From JAJRXR01 sp041987545 (GTDB taxonomy: Bacteria; Planctomycetota; Phycisphaerae; Phycisphaerales; UBA1924): a DNA stretch of 64,000 bases. The notes beneath the pieces are model-generated. The model had not been told where the DNA came from. It was given only the letters and a program-made list of their open reading frames with translations, and did not search any database. The stretch's first letter is position 1. Every line of letters begins with the position of its first letter. A program made the position numbers and the translations under genes. Shown piece after piece: positions 34,874 to 43,411 of this stretch. Where the stretch lies: assembly GCA_041987545.1 (NCBI GenBank), contig JBHIWH010000005.1, positions 124,001-188,000 of the forward strand, read 5' to 3'.

Positions 34874-36904
34874 TCAGATCAGCTCGGCGTCGGTCACGAC
34901 CTCGACCGTCGCGGGCCCCTCGTACGCCAGCGCCCGCCCGATCGCCCCGTCCAGCCCCGCCGCCTCCTCGACCCTGATGCCCAGCCCGCCGCACTGGGTC
35001 ACGTACTCGGCGATCCCGGGGTTGGACAGGCCCGTCTGCCAGACCTCCCACCCGCCGGCCCGCTGCTCCTTGGAGATCTTGCCCAGCTCGTTGTTGTTCA
35101 GCAGAACGTGGGTGATGTTCATGCCGTGGAGCACGGCGGTGTTGACCTCCCACGCGTACTGCCCGAACCCGCCGTCGCCCGTCACCGCCACGACCGGGCG
35201 TCCCTCGAATCGTCCGCCCCACCGGCCCTGGACCTGGGTCGCGGCCCACGCGCCCATCGCGGCCGGGTACCCGAACCCGATCGATCCCAGGTACCCGGAC
35301 ATCAGCACCGCCTGACGCCCCGAGGACTCGAAGTACCGCCCGAAGCTGTACGTGTTGTTCCCCACGTCGACGGCGATGATCGCGTCGGGCGGGATCAGGC
35401 GGTTCATCGCGTCGAACACCGCGATCGAGCTCACGCCCTCGCCCCGGTCGTCCCGCAGGCGGCTCGCCTTCTCCTCGCGCCAGATCCGCCACCGCTCGGC
35501 GATCTCGGCCCGGTGGTCGATGCTCGCGTGCCCGCCCCCGACCATCCCCCGCAAGACTTCGGCGGTCCGCCCGAGTTCGCCCCAGACCGGGACCTCGACG
35601 CCGTGGAAGCGGCCAAGCTGCGCCTGGTCGAAGTCCACCTGGATGATCGGCTTCTTGGGCGTGATGCCCGTGTGGTTCGAAAAGCTGGCGCCGAAGACCA
35701 GCAGCAGGTCGCTCTCGTTCATGAACCAGCTCGCGATCGGCGTGCCCGACCGCCCGAGCACGCCGCACCCCAGCGGGTGCCCCCCGCCCGGGCCCCCCAT
35801 GTCCGCGACGATCCCCTTGCCCTTGAAGGTCGTCAGGACGGGGCAGTTGAGCTCCTCCGCCAGCGCCAGGATCGCCTGCATCTCGAACCGGGCGCCGTGA
35901 CCCACGATGATCACCGGCCGCGTGGACTCCCGGAGCAGATCGGCGGCTCGCTCGAGCGTCGCCTGGGCGGGCGAGATCCGGACGTCGGCCAGACGCCCCT
36001 CGGGCGTCCCAGCCCCCACGCCCGCGCCGGCCTTGATCGTCTGCACGTCGTCCGGGAAGACGATGTGGCTGACCGACCGGTGCACGCGGGCGTGCTTGAT
36101 CGCGAGGCTCATCAGCTCGGCGTGGTTGGAGCCGGGCAGGCACAGGTGGCTGAAGCCGGCGACGGCGGAGAACGCCTCCTTCAAGGGCAGTTCCTGGAAC
36201 GCCCCCGGACCGAACACCTGCTGATTGACCTGCCCGGTGAGCGCGAGCACGGGCGCCCGATCAACATGCGCGTCCCAGAGGCCCGTGAGCAGGTTGGTCG
36301 CGCCGGGGCCGGCGATCGTCAGGCACGCGGCCGGCTCGCCCGTGAGCTTCCCGAACGCGCTGGCCGCGAACGCCGCCGCCCCCTCGTGCCGCACCCCGAT
36401 GTACGACATCTCGCCCGCCTCGCACCGCCGCCGGATCGCGTCCGCCAGCCCGAGATTCGAGTGCCCCACCATGCCGAACACGTGCGTCACGCCCCACGCG
36501 ACCATGGTCTCGGCCATGACGTCTGTCACCGTCCGCGCGTGGGGCCGCTCGTCCTCGAGCCCGACGTAGATCCCGTCGTCGCGCGCCTCGACCGGGTACG
36601 TCGGCACGCCGTCGTCGTACCCGCCCGGCGGCTTGCCGGTGATCGGGTCGAAGTCCCAGCCGTGCCATGGGCACCGGAGGTAGCACGAGCCGTCCTCGCC
36701 GCACTCGATCGACCCCTCGCCGAGCGGTCCGCCCTGGTGGGGGCAGGCGTTGTCCAGGGCGGCGTACGCGCCGGCGTGATGCGTCAGGCAGATCTGTGTG
36801 ACCGAGTCGCCCCGGTCGATCGCGACGGTCTTGACCCTCCCCTCGGGCAGGTCCGTCGTGTCCGCGACCTTGTGCCAGGTGAGCGTGACGCGGGATTCAC
36901 CCAT
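34874..36904 (-). CDS. Rieske [2Fe-2S] domain fused to thiamine-diphosphate enzyme
   Basis: 676 residues. Residues 1-115 are a Rieske domain: Cys54 and His56 (NACPHQGGPLG) with Cys78 and His81 (RCPWHGWDF). Residues 125-676 are a full ThDP enzyme of the acetolactate synthase/pyruvate oxidase family: VTDVMAETMVAWGVTHVFGM, catalytic Glu in GVRHEGAAAFAASAFG, GPGATNLLTG, and the cofactor motif VAVTGDGGFGQYAWEVNTAV ending NNNELGKI. So a 2-oxoacid is probably decarboxylated and electrons may leave through the cluster. A flavin site cannot be confirmed by eye. Start ATG 36904 has GGAGGA 6 nt upstream and overlaps the DUF1622 gene by 8 nt. Confidence 0.88.
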   Translation of the reverse strand: MGESRVTLTWHKVADTTDLPEGRVKTVAIDRGDSVTQICLTHHAGAYAALDNACPHQGGPLGEGSIECGEDGSCYLRCPWHGWDFDPITGKPPGGYDDGVPTYPVEARDDGIYVGLEDERPHARTVTDVMAETMVAWGVTHVFGMVGHSNLGLADAIRRRCEAGEMSYIGVRHEGAAAFAASAFGKLTGEPAACLTIAGPGATNLLTGLWDAHVDRAPVLALTGQVNQQVFGPGAFQELPLKEAFSAVAGFSHLCLPGSNHAELMSLAIKHARVHRSVSHIVFPDDVQTIKAGAGVGAGTPEGRLADVRISPAQATLERAADLLRESTRPVIIVGHGARFEMQAILALAEELNCPVLTTFKGKGIVADMGGPGGGHPLGCGVLGRSGTPIASWFMNESDLLLVFGASFSNHTGITPKKPIIQVDFDQAQLGRFHGVEVPVWGELGRTAEVLRGMVGGGHASIDHRAEIAERWRIWREEKASRLRDDRGEGVSSIAVFDAMNRLIPPDAIIAVDVGNNTYSFGRYFESSGRQAVLMSGYLGSIGFGYPAAMGAWAATQVQGRWGGRFEGRPVVAVTGDGGFGQYAWEVNTAVLHGMNITHVLLNNNELGKISKEQRAGGWEVWQTGLSNPGIAEYVTQCGGLGIRVEEAAGLDGAIGRALAYEGPATVEVVTDAELI

Positions 36905-37331
36905 CGGAGTCCTCCGCCTTGATCTCGCGCACCTCCCGCCCCAACGCATAGCCCGTCGCGATCCGGATCGCCGACACCCCCGCCAGGATGGCCAGTTGCT
37001 CCAGCGTCGGGCGGATCATCGTCTCGATCACGTCAGCGGCGATCAGCAGTTCGAGCGCGAAGAGGAGGTAGAACCCGACCTGACGCCGGAGCGCCCGCTG
37101 ATCCTCAGCACTGCACTTGCCACGAATCCGACCGCCTTCCACGACGCAGAAGCGGACCACGCCGTACACGACACCCCAGGCGAGCACGGCGATCGTCAGC
37201 CCGTTGATCGCGAACACGACCCAGCCCAACGCGTCGTGCAACAGCAGTTCCCCGGTGTGCAACCCGGAGGATGTGATCGGGTCGTGAGCCGCCGCGGCCT
37301 GATCGACCGGTGTCGTGGCCTCGAAGATCAT
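36897..37331 (-). CDS. DUF1622 small membrane protein
   Basis: 144 residues with three transmembrane helices (about 39-66 GWVVFAINGLTIAVLAWGVV; 87-108 VGFYLLFALELLIAADVIET; 115-135 LAILAGVSAIRIATGYAL). The basic cytoplasmic loop after helix 1 holds CSAEDQRALRRQ. It matches the DUF1622 family, for which I know no function. ATG 37331 overlaps the stop of the upstream Rieske-FMN gene (ATGA) and its own stop overlaps the Rieske-ThDP start. Being locked between two cluster-bearing enzymes, it may anchor them to the membrane or pass electrons to the quinone pool; this is inference. Confidence 0.8.
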   Translation of the reverse strand: MIFEATTPVDQAAAAHDPITSSGLHTGELLLHDALGWVVFAINGLTIAVLAWGVVYGVVRFCVVEGGRIRGKCSAEDQRALRRQVGFYLLFALELLIAADVIETMIRPTLEQLAILAGVSAIRIATGYALGREVREIKAEDSDG

Positions 37332-38959
37332 CTCGCGGGCCCCGCAAACCGCACACCCGCCAGCTCCGCGGTCTCTCGCCGCCAGCTCGTAAGGTCCCTC
37401 GATTCGAACTTCGAGAGCGAGTCGTGCCCGCACGCCCGGGCCAGGACCGTCATCAGCTCCGCCGAGGCCTCGAAGAAGTTCTTCAGGCGATCGGCCGACT
37501 CCTCGATGATCAGCCTCGCGCGGAGGCCCTTCTTCTGGGTCGCGATCCCGACCGGGCAGTTGTTCGTGTGGCACGCCCGCATGCCCAGGCACCCGATGGC
37601 CTGGATCGCGGCGTTGGAGACGGCGACCGCGTCGGCGCCCAGCGCCAGCGCCTTGGCGAAGTCCGCCGGCGTGCGCAGGCCCCCGGTGATCACCAGCGTC
37701 GTCTCGGGCGAGACCCGGTCCAGATGCCGCCTCGCCCGGGCCAGGGCCGGGATCGTCGGGACCGAGATGTTGTCCCGGAAGATCAGGGGCGCCGCGCCCG
37801 TGCCCCCGCCACGCCCGTCCAGGATGATGTACTCGGCCGACGCCTCGAGCGCGAAGTCGATGTCGTCCTCGATGTGCTGGGCCGAGAGCTTGAACCCGAC
37901 CGGGATCCCCCCGGTCGCCTCCCGGACCTGGTCGGCGACGCGCTTGAAGTCGGCCGGGGTCTTGAGATCCGGGAACGTGGCGGGGCTGATCGCGGGCGTG
38001 CCGGGCTTGATGCCCCGGACCTCGGCGATCCGCGCATCCACCTTCTCCCCGGGCAGGTGACCGCCCGTGCCCGTCTTGGCGCCCTGGCCGCCCTTGAAGT
38101 GGAACGCCTGGCACCTCGCGACCTTGTCGAGCGAGTAGCCGAACTTGGCGCTGGCCAGCTCATAGAAGTACCGCGAGTTGGCCTCCTGCTCGTCGGGCAG
38201 CATGCCGCCCTCGCCCGAGCAGATCCCGGTGCCCGCCAGCTCGGCGCCCTTGGCCAGAGCCGTCTTGGCTTCCTCGGACAACGCCCCGAAGCTCATGTCG
38301 CTCACGAAGAGCGGGATCTTGAGCGTCAGGGGCTTGGCCGCCCGGGGCCCGATCACGACCGACGTCTCGAGGGGGTGGTCGTCGAGCAGGGGCTTGGTCG
38401 CCATCTGCGCCGTCAGGAACTGGAGATCATCCCACGCGGGCAGGTCCTGCCGAGGCACGCCCATCGCCGCCGCCGGACCGTGGTGGCCCACCTTCGAGAG
38501 CCCGTCCTTTGCAAGCTGCTGGATGAGGCCGACGTGCGGCTCCTCCGGGGCGCCGTGAACGTCCTGGTACGCGCCCAGGTACTCGTCACGGTTGTAGGGC
38601 TGGGGGTTCCGCTCCTCCCAGGCCGCGACCTCGTCGGCGTCCACGACGACGCTCGTGGCGCCCTCGAACTCCTCGACCCACGCGTTGAACTTGTGGAGTT
38701 TCTCGTCGTTGTTGTACTCGCTGACGCCCGTGTCGTACCGGTAGTCCCAGCCGTGAACGCCGCAGATGAGGTTCTCTCCATCGACGTGCCCGTCGGCCAT
38801 AAGGGCGCCGCGGTGCAGGCATCGGCCGTAGAGCACCGACACGCCGTCGTCGCCGCCACGCTCGAACCGCACGACGACCAGGTCAACGTTCGACACCAGA
38901 GCGTGCGCGGGCTTGCCCGGCTTCAGCTCGTCCCACCTGGCGATGCCGGTCTTCTTCAT
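37328..38959 (-). CDS. Rieske [2Fe-2S] domain fused to glutamate-synthase-like FMN domain
   Basis: 543 residues. Rieske domain in the first 110 residues: Cys47, His49 (GRCLHRGAL) and Cys66, His69 (ICGVHGWDY). Residues 150-530 are the FMN barrel of glutamate synthase: MSFGALSEEAKTALAKGAEL, GICSGEGGMLPDE, GQGAKTGTGGHLPG, ILDGRGGGTGAAP, and the [3Fe-4S]-type cysteines in CLGMRACHTNNCPVGIATQ. There is no amidotransferase domain, so ammonia or another substrate would be used. The protein could carry 2Fe-2S, FMN and 3Fe-4S centres in line. ATG 38959 is the first gene of the operon; a longer upstream frame lacks support. Confidence 0.88.
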   Translation of the reverse strand: MKKTGIARWDELKPGKPAHALVSNVDLVVVRFERGGDDGVSVLYGRCLHRGALMADGHVDGENLICGVHGWDYRYDTGVSEYNNDEKLHKFNAWVEEFEGATSVVVDADEVAAWEERNPQPYNRDEYLGAYQDVHGAPEEPHVGLIQQLAKDGLSKVGHHGPAAAMGVPRQDLPAWDDLQFLTAQMATKPLLDDHPLETSVVIGPRAAKPLTLKIPLFVSDMSFGALSEEAKTALAKGAELAGTGICSGEGGMLPDEQEANSRYFYELASAKFGYSLDKVARCQAFHFKGGQGAKTGTGGHLPGEKVDARIAEVRGIKPGTPAISPATFPDLKTPADFKRVADQVREATGGIPVGFKLSAQHIEDDIDFALEASAEYIILDGRGGGTGAAPLIFRDNISVPTIPALARARRHLDRVSPETTLVITGGLRTPADFAKALALGADAVAVSNAAIQAIGCLGMRACHTNNCPVGIATQKKGLRARLIIEESADRLKNFFEASAELMTVLARACGHDSLSKFESRDLTSWRRETAELAGVRFAGPAR

Positions 38960-39115
38960 GAGCAACCCCCGCGTCCGTCGAGACCGGACCAAGCGTACAC
39001 GGCCTCGCCTCAGGGGGAGCGGCCGGTCGCCGGACCGTTCCAACCCGGCGCAGACCGGGATCATTCCCCTGGCCGGAGATCCGCCCGGCCGAATACCACC
39101 GCGACGCACGGCCCG

Positions 39116-39121
39116 TACACT
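39116..39121 (+). promoter_or_regulatory. -10 element (TACACT) 6 nt before a leaderless-type ATG
   Basis: TACACT ends 6 nt before ATG 39128, so a transcript from it would begin at the start codon. No Shine-Dalgarno precedes the gene. No good -35 is seen. Confidence 0.4.
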
Positions 39122-39127
39122 CGCCGC

Positions 39128-40075
39128 ATGTCACGCCGCATCACACGCCGCGAAGCGATCCGACGGGGCGCCCTGGGCGCGGGGGCCGCCCTGATCCCGA
39201 TCGGCGTCCCCTCGTGCGCCTCCCGGAGCCGCCGGACCATGAACTCCCCCCGCTTCCGGATCTCCCTCGCCCAGTGGTCGCTGCACAAGCCCCTGCTGGC
39301 CGGCGAGATGGACAACCTCGAGTTCGCCGGCGAGGCCCGCGGCATGGGCTTCGAGGCCATCGAGTATGTGAACACGTTCTTCAAGGACAAGGCGACCGAC
39401 GCGGCCTACCTCGCGGAGATGAACCGCCGCGCCGACGGCGAGGGCGTCCGCCAGCTCCTGATCATGTGCGACGGCGAGGGAAACCTTGGCGACGCCGACG
39501 AGACCGCCCGGACCCGGGCGATCGAGAACCACCACAAGTGGGTCGTCGCCGCCGTCACGCTCGGCTGCCACTCCATCCGCGTCAACGCGGCCAGCTCGGG
39601 GACGTACGAGGAGCAGCAGGACCGGGCCGCCGACGGGCTCCGCAGACTCTGCGAGTTCGCCGACGGGCACGGGATCAACGTCATCGTCGAGAATCACGGC
39701 GGGCTCAGCTCCAACGGCCAGTGGCTCGCCGGCGTGATGGACAAGGTCGCCCACCCCCGCTGCGGCACGCTCCCGGACTTTGGCAACTTCTGCATGGATT
39801 GGTCACGCGTGGACGACGCCGACGCCTGGTACGACCGGTACCAGGGCGTGAGGGAGCTGATGCCCTACGCCAAGGCCGTCAGCGCCAAGAGCCACGAGTT
39901 CGACGAGGACGGCGACGAGGTCCGCACCGACTACCGCCGCATGATGAAGATCGTCCTCGACGCGGGGTACTCGGGCTACGTCGGCGTCGAGTACGAGGGC
40001 GACAAGCACGAACCCCGCGAGGGCTGCCGCCTGACGAAGGCCCTACTAGAGCGTGTCCGCCAAGAACTCAGTTGA
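39128..40075 (+). CDS. Tat-exported sugar phosphate isomerase/epimerase-like protein
   Basis: 315 residues. Twin-arginine-type leader MSRRITRREAIRRGALGAGA, then a xylose-isomerase-like TIM barrel (FRISLAQWSLHKPLLAG, GFEAIEYVNTFF, NVIVENHGGLSSNG with metal-binding Glu, CGTLPDFGNFC, GYSGYVGVEYEGD). Similar exported barrels occur widely in Planctomycetota near Gfo/Idh/MocA proteins. It stands alone between the divergent Rieske operon and a low-GC islet. Reaction unknown; isomerisation or epimerisation of a keto-sugar is likely. Confidence 0.85.
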   Translation: MSRRITRREAIRRGALGAGAALIPIGVPSCASRSRRTMNSPRFRISLAQWSLHKPLLAGEMDNLEFAGEARGMGFEAIEYVNTFFKDKATDAAYLAEMNRRADGEGVRQLLIMCDGEGNLGDADETARTRAIENHHKWVVAAVTLGCHSIRVNAASSGTYEEQQDRAADGLRRLCEFADGHGINVIVENHGGLSSNGQWLAGVMDKVAHPRCGTLPDFGNFCMDWSRVDDADAWYDRYQGVRELMPYAKAVSAKSHEFDEDGDEVRTDYRRMMKIVLDAGYSGYVGVEYEGDKHEPREGCRLTKALLERVRQELS

Positions 40076-40077
40076 TG

Positions 40078-40329
40078 TCAAAGGTCGCCCAAGAAGTTGT
40101 GCTTCGGATAGCGAGGCAGGCTGGCGTCCTCGTACGTAAACCCTAGAGGTTTCGGGCGCAGGATCTCTGCCGCCTGACGCCTTGCCTCCGCTTCACGCTC
40201 CAGCTGCTGTTCCCAGGCGTAGGCGCGATCTGCTTGTGCCAGTGACACACCGTACTTGCGAACACCGTCCGGGCCGTACTTTCCGATCACAAGCCCGGTA
40301 TCCAAGATGTAATGCGGCAGCTGTGGCAT
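40078..40329 (-). CDS. Small orphan protein in a low-GC islet
   Basis: 83 residues from ATG 40329, chosen because GGAGGT lies 4 nt upstream; an ATG 4 codons earlier (40341) has its purine stretch abutting the codon. The protein is hydrophilic with an Ala/Glu/Arg-rich helix (RAYAWEQQLEREAEARRQAA) between a Tyr/Gly-rich start (PHYILDTGLVIGKYGPDGV) and PRYPKHNFLGDL at the end. I do not recognise a family. Base composition of 40076-40442 is near 50-57% GC, clearly below the surroundings, which suggests transfer. It faces the end of the isomerase gene with 2 nt between stops. Confidence 0.6.
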   Translation of the reverse strand: MPQLPHYILDTGLVIGKYGPDGVRKYGVSLAQADRAYAWEQQLEREAEARRQAAEILRPKPLGFTYEDASLPRYPKHNFLGDL

Positions 40330-40442
40330 AGCGACCTCCATTCCTGTGTCACTTGATAGGATACCAACCGCTCAGAGGAGAGCGAAGTTGCGTACAGTTG
40401 CTCAAGCGGCAGAGGACGGGTAGAAGAGTTGATTCTGATACC

Positions 40443-41213
40443 CTACGCCCGCGCGAAACGCCCAGGTATCCACAGTTCACACACAACACAGATGCCGAGA
40501 ACGAACACCGAGGCCGTGTAGGCGAACCCGCCCCCCACGATCGCGTAGACCCACGCGTCGTTGTCCCGCGCCAGCCACTGCCCGCCCATGTCCGTCAGCA
40601 GCCCCGCGCCGCCCACCGCCAGCACGAGCCCGGTCAGCCACCCCCACCACCGGGTCATCGCCCCGAGCACGCCAACGACGAGCAGCACCAGCGCCATCGT
40701 CGGCGCGTGCGTGTGCTGCGAGACCGCCAGGATCTCGACCGGGCTCGGCTGCACGTCCCGCGAGTACGCGATCGACAGCACGTCGTCGGCCCGATCCAGA
40801 GGGAGCGGCGGGTACGCGTCCGGACCTTCCGCCCCCCGCGCGTGGCAGTCAAGGCACGAGACCGCGATGATCTCCGCCGGCGCCTCGTCGCCCAGGTCGA
40901 AGTTGTCGTAGTCGATGTTGATCCGGTCCGAGCCGAGCCACGAGATCAGAGCATCACGGTCCGGCTTGGCCAGTTCCTCCGGATGCCCGGCATTGAGCGC
41001 CTCGAGCAGCGCCGACTCGCTCGTGATGCCGTGGTACGCCGCCCGAACGTCGTCGAGCGTGAACCCCGCCCGCTCGTCGCGGTTGTCGTAGTGCCACCGC
41101 AGGTGCAGGCCCGAGACGACGTACCCGCCCAGGAGCGTCAGCACGAGCAGCGTGACGCCCACGCGGGCCAGGGGGTGCAGGTCCTTGAGTCTTGGAAACG
41201 CGGCGCGGCTCAT
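40443..41213 (-). CDS. Membrane protein with a c-type heme motif (CxxCH)
   Basis: 256 residues. One N-terminal transmembrane helix (about 18-36), an outer segment with a single heme-binding motif SCLDCHARG (Cys120, Cys123, His124), and three more helices at about 172-245 (MALVLLVVGVLGAMTRWW, WLTGLVLAVGGAGLLTD, GGGFAYTASVFVLGICVV). It resembles membrane-bound, elongated c-type heme proteins that pass electrons across the envelope. Downstream of a Gfo/Idh/MocA gene by 21 nt, in one operon with an ApbE flavin transferase, so it may take electrons from sugar oxidation outside the cytoplasm; this is inference. Confidence 0.75.
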   Translation of the reverse strand: MSRAAFPRLKDLHPLARVGVTLLVLTLLGGYVVSGLHLRWHYDNRDERAGFTLDDVRAAYHGITSESALLEALNAGHPEELAKPDRDALISWLGSDRINIDYDNFDLGDEAPAEIIAVSCLDCHARGAEGPDAYPPLPLDRADDVLSIAYSRDVQPSPVEILAVSQHTHAPTMALVLLVVGVLGAMTRWWGWLTGLVLAVGGAGLLTDMGGQWLARDNDAWVYAIVGGGFAYTASVFVLGICVVCELWIPGRFARA

Positions 41214-41234
41214 CGGTCGCGTGGTATACCAGAC

Positions 41235-42467
41235 TCAGACGTCGGGCATCTGCACGTCCACCATCCCGCCCTCGACGCACGCCCGGTTGGCCGCGATCCC
41301 CACCGCCGTCGCCCGGGCGCCCTCGGCCATCGTGCAGGCCGGCTCGCCCCCGGTCGCGATCGCATCGACCCAGTTCTCTAGCGCGTAGTACAGCGACGAG
41401 TACGGCAGGCCCACGCCCTCCTTGAGCTTGCCCTGCTCGGCCAGCTTCGTGGCCCCCGCGATCAGTGTGATCCCCTCGTCGTTGTGGAACTGCTGGCGAT
41501 TGGCGTAGACCTCCCACCCCTGCGTGGGCGCGTCGGCCTCCTTGAACATCCAGCCGTGGCTCCACGCCAGCTTGATCGCCGCGTTCGAGCCATAGAACAC
41601 CTCGTACTGGTCCTCGTACGAGTTGGCCAGGGTCGCCTCGTACTGCAGCGCCTCCCCGTCCTCGAAGATCAGCGTGCACGCGATCGAGTCGTGGACCGTG
41701 CGCCCGTCGTTGTACTCCTGGACCGAGCCGTGCCCCATCACGCGGACCGGGTACCGGCCCAGGTACCAGTGGAAGACGTCGAACTGGTGCGTGCCCCACT
41801 CCCCGGCCAGGCCAGACGACCGCGCGGGGTCGAGCCGCCAGTTCAGCTCCTCGTACCGCGCCGGGTCGCGCGAGGGCGTGACCCAGCTCGTCTTCTCATG
41901 GTGCTGGGCGCGCATCGAGACGATGTTGCGGACCGAGTCCGACCGGGCGAACGAGCGGGCCAGGTCGTAGACCGGGTTCGATCTGCCCTGGAGCCCGGCC
42001 GCGACGACCTTGTCCGTCGCCCGGGCGGCACGGGCCAGCCCGACGGCGTCCTTGACCGTGTGCGCGATCGGGCCCTCGCAGTACACGTGCCGCCCCGCCT
42101 CGATCGCCTGGTTCGCGACCTGCCGATGGGTGTGCGTCGGGGTGGCGATGACCACCGCGTCGGCCGCGCCCGCGGCGAGCATCTCGTCCAGCGAGCCGAA
42201 CGTCGCCGCGTCCGACGCGCGTCGCTGGGCCGCCGACAGGCGCCGCTCGTCCACGTCGCAGATCGCCGAGAGCTGCACGCCCTCGAGCACGGACAGCTCG
42301 GCCAGGATCGACCGCCCCTGGCGACCGAGCCCGACCACGCCCACCCGGATCGGCGCGGCCCCCGACCGGACCGAGGCCCGGGCGAGGTTCGGGACGATCG
42401 CCGCGGCCACCATCCCGCCGGCCGCCTGCACCATGAACTCGCGTCGATCAACGGGCGGTGTGCTCAC
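41235..42467 (-). CDS. Tat-exported Gfo/Idh/MocA oxidoreductase
   Basis: 410 residues. Tat-type leader VDRREFMVQAAGGMVAAAIV, then NAD(P)-binding Rossmann RVGVVGLGRQGRSILAELSV, ICDVDERRL, VIATPTHTHRQVANQAI and EGPIAHT in place of the usual EKP (Lys replaced: YCEGPIAH). The C-terminal substrate domain has GEWGTHQFDVFHWYLG. Loss of the EKP lysine, normally contacting substrate and cofactor, is odd and may signal altered chemistry. Start GTG 42467 overlaps the ApbE stop (GTGA). Confidence 0.85.
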   Translation of the reverse strand: MSTPPVDRREFMVQAAGGMVAAAIVPNLARASVRSGAAPIRVGVVGLGRQGRSILAELSVLEGVQLSAICDVDERRLSAAQRRASDAATFGSLDEMLAAGAADAVVIATPTHTHRQVANQAIEAGRHVYCEGPIAHTVKDAVGLARAARATDKVVAAGLQGRSNPVYDLARSFARSDSVRNIVSMRAQHHEKTSWVTPSRDPARYEELNWRLDPARSSGLAGEWGTHQFDVFHWYLGRYPVRVMGHGSVQEYNDGRTVHDSIACTLIFEDGEALQYEATLANSYEDQYEVFYGSNAAIKLAWSHGWMFKEADAPTQGWEVYANRQQFHNDEGITLIAGATKLAEQGKLKEGVGLPYSSLYYALENWVDAIATGGEPACTMAEGARATAVGIAANRACVEGGMVDVQMPDV

Positions 42468-43411
42468 GCCGGGGACTCCTTCGGGATCTGGACCTTCGAA
42501 CCGGGGCAGTCGCCCCCGACGCGCCAGCCGGCGCCCTCGTCGATGATGGACAGCAGCGTATCCGGGCAGCCCGACGGCCGCCCCCCGAGCACGACCAGCG
42601 CCGTGGACCACGCGTCCGTGTCCAGGGCGCTCGCCCCGACGCACGCGACCGTCCGGTCCCGAGCGACCGGCTCCCCGGTGCGCGGGTCCATCACGTGCCC
42701 CACCGTCCCGTCGCCTTGATCGGTCGTCCGCCCGCTCGGCGACGAGACCGACATCGCGGCGTCCCGCAGCTCGACGACGGGCGCCCCCGGCCCTTCGCCC
42801 ACGCGCACCCGCCAGCCGTCCGCGTCTGGCGGGCGGCCGATCGCGGCGACCGTGCTCGTCCCGCCGTGCAGCAGCGCCGTCGTCACTCCAAGCGCTCGCA
42901 AGAGAGCGACCGCCTCGTCCAGGACGGCGCCCTTCGCCACCCCGCCCAGGTCGATGAAGACCCCGGGCGAGCCGAGCCGGACCGTCCCGGCCGAGTCGTC
43001 GACCTCGATCGCGCCACATGCGGCTTCTTCGGCTGCGCCCGCGCCGGTCTCGCTCGGGTCGCCCCGAAATCCCCAGCGACGCATCAGACCGCCGGCCGTG
43101 ACGTCGAACGCGCCCTCTGTCAGTTCGTTCAACCGCACACACCGCGTGAGCAGGCGCCGGATCTCCGAGTCCACCGCCGCCGGGCGCGCCGCGGCCTCTC
43201 GGTTGAGTCTTGACACGACCGACGCCTTGTCGAACAGGCTCAGCCGCGCGTGCCAGTCCCGGACCAGCGCCAGCGCCTCCTCGCCCGCCGCCCGGGCCGA
43301 CTCGGGGCGCACGCCCTCCTCGACGCCCGCGATGAGCACCTCGAACCGCGTGCCCATCGCCCCGGTCGCGAGCAGGATCGGGCTGTCGAGCTGGGCCGGT
43401 GCCTCAGGCAC
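42464..43411 (-). CDS. apbE: ApbE-type FMN transferase (no signal peptide)
   Basis: 315 residues. Family features: ATGAMGTRFEVLI, the FAD/Mg region GVFIDLGGVAKGAVLDEAV, LLHGGTSTVAAIG, and HVMDPRTGEP, with Asp/Thr in ALDTDAWSTALVVLGG. ApbE attaches FMN to Thr or Ser of flavoproteins, usually on the outer face of the membrane. No export signal is seen in this copy. Start GTG 43411 overlaps the previous gene by 8 nt. No partner with a flavinylation motif was found in the window. Confidence 0.82.
   Translation of the reverse strand: MPEAPAQLDSPILLATGAMGTRFEVLIAGVEEGVRPESARAAGEEALALVRDWHARLSLFDKASVVSRLNREAAARPAAVDSEIRRLLTRCVRLNELTEGAFDVTAGGLMRRWGFRGDPSETGAGAAEEAACGAIEVDDSAGTVRLGSPGVFIDLGGVAKGAVLDEAVALLRALGVTTALLHGGTSTVAAIGRPPDADGWRVRVGEGPGAPVVELRDAAMSVSSPSGRTTDQGDGTVGHVMDPRTGEPVARDRTVACVGASALDTDAWSTALVVLGGRPSGCPDTLLSIIDEGAGWRVGGDCPGSKVQIPKESPA

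Noticed and set aside
36897..38114. Long upstream extension of the DUF1622 gene
   Set aside because: The extension is an out-of-frame reading of the Rieske-FMN gene; ATG 37331 with the ATGA overlap gives the family-sized protein.
40030..40080. Possible insertion-sequence end near the low-GC islet
   Set aside because: No terminal inverted repeat partner, target duplication or transposase could be found.
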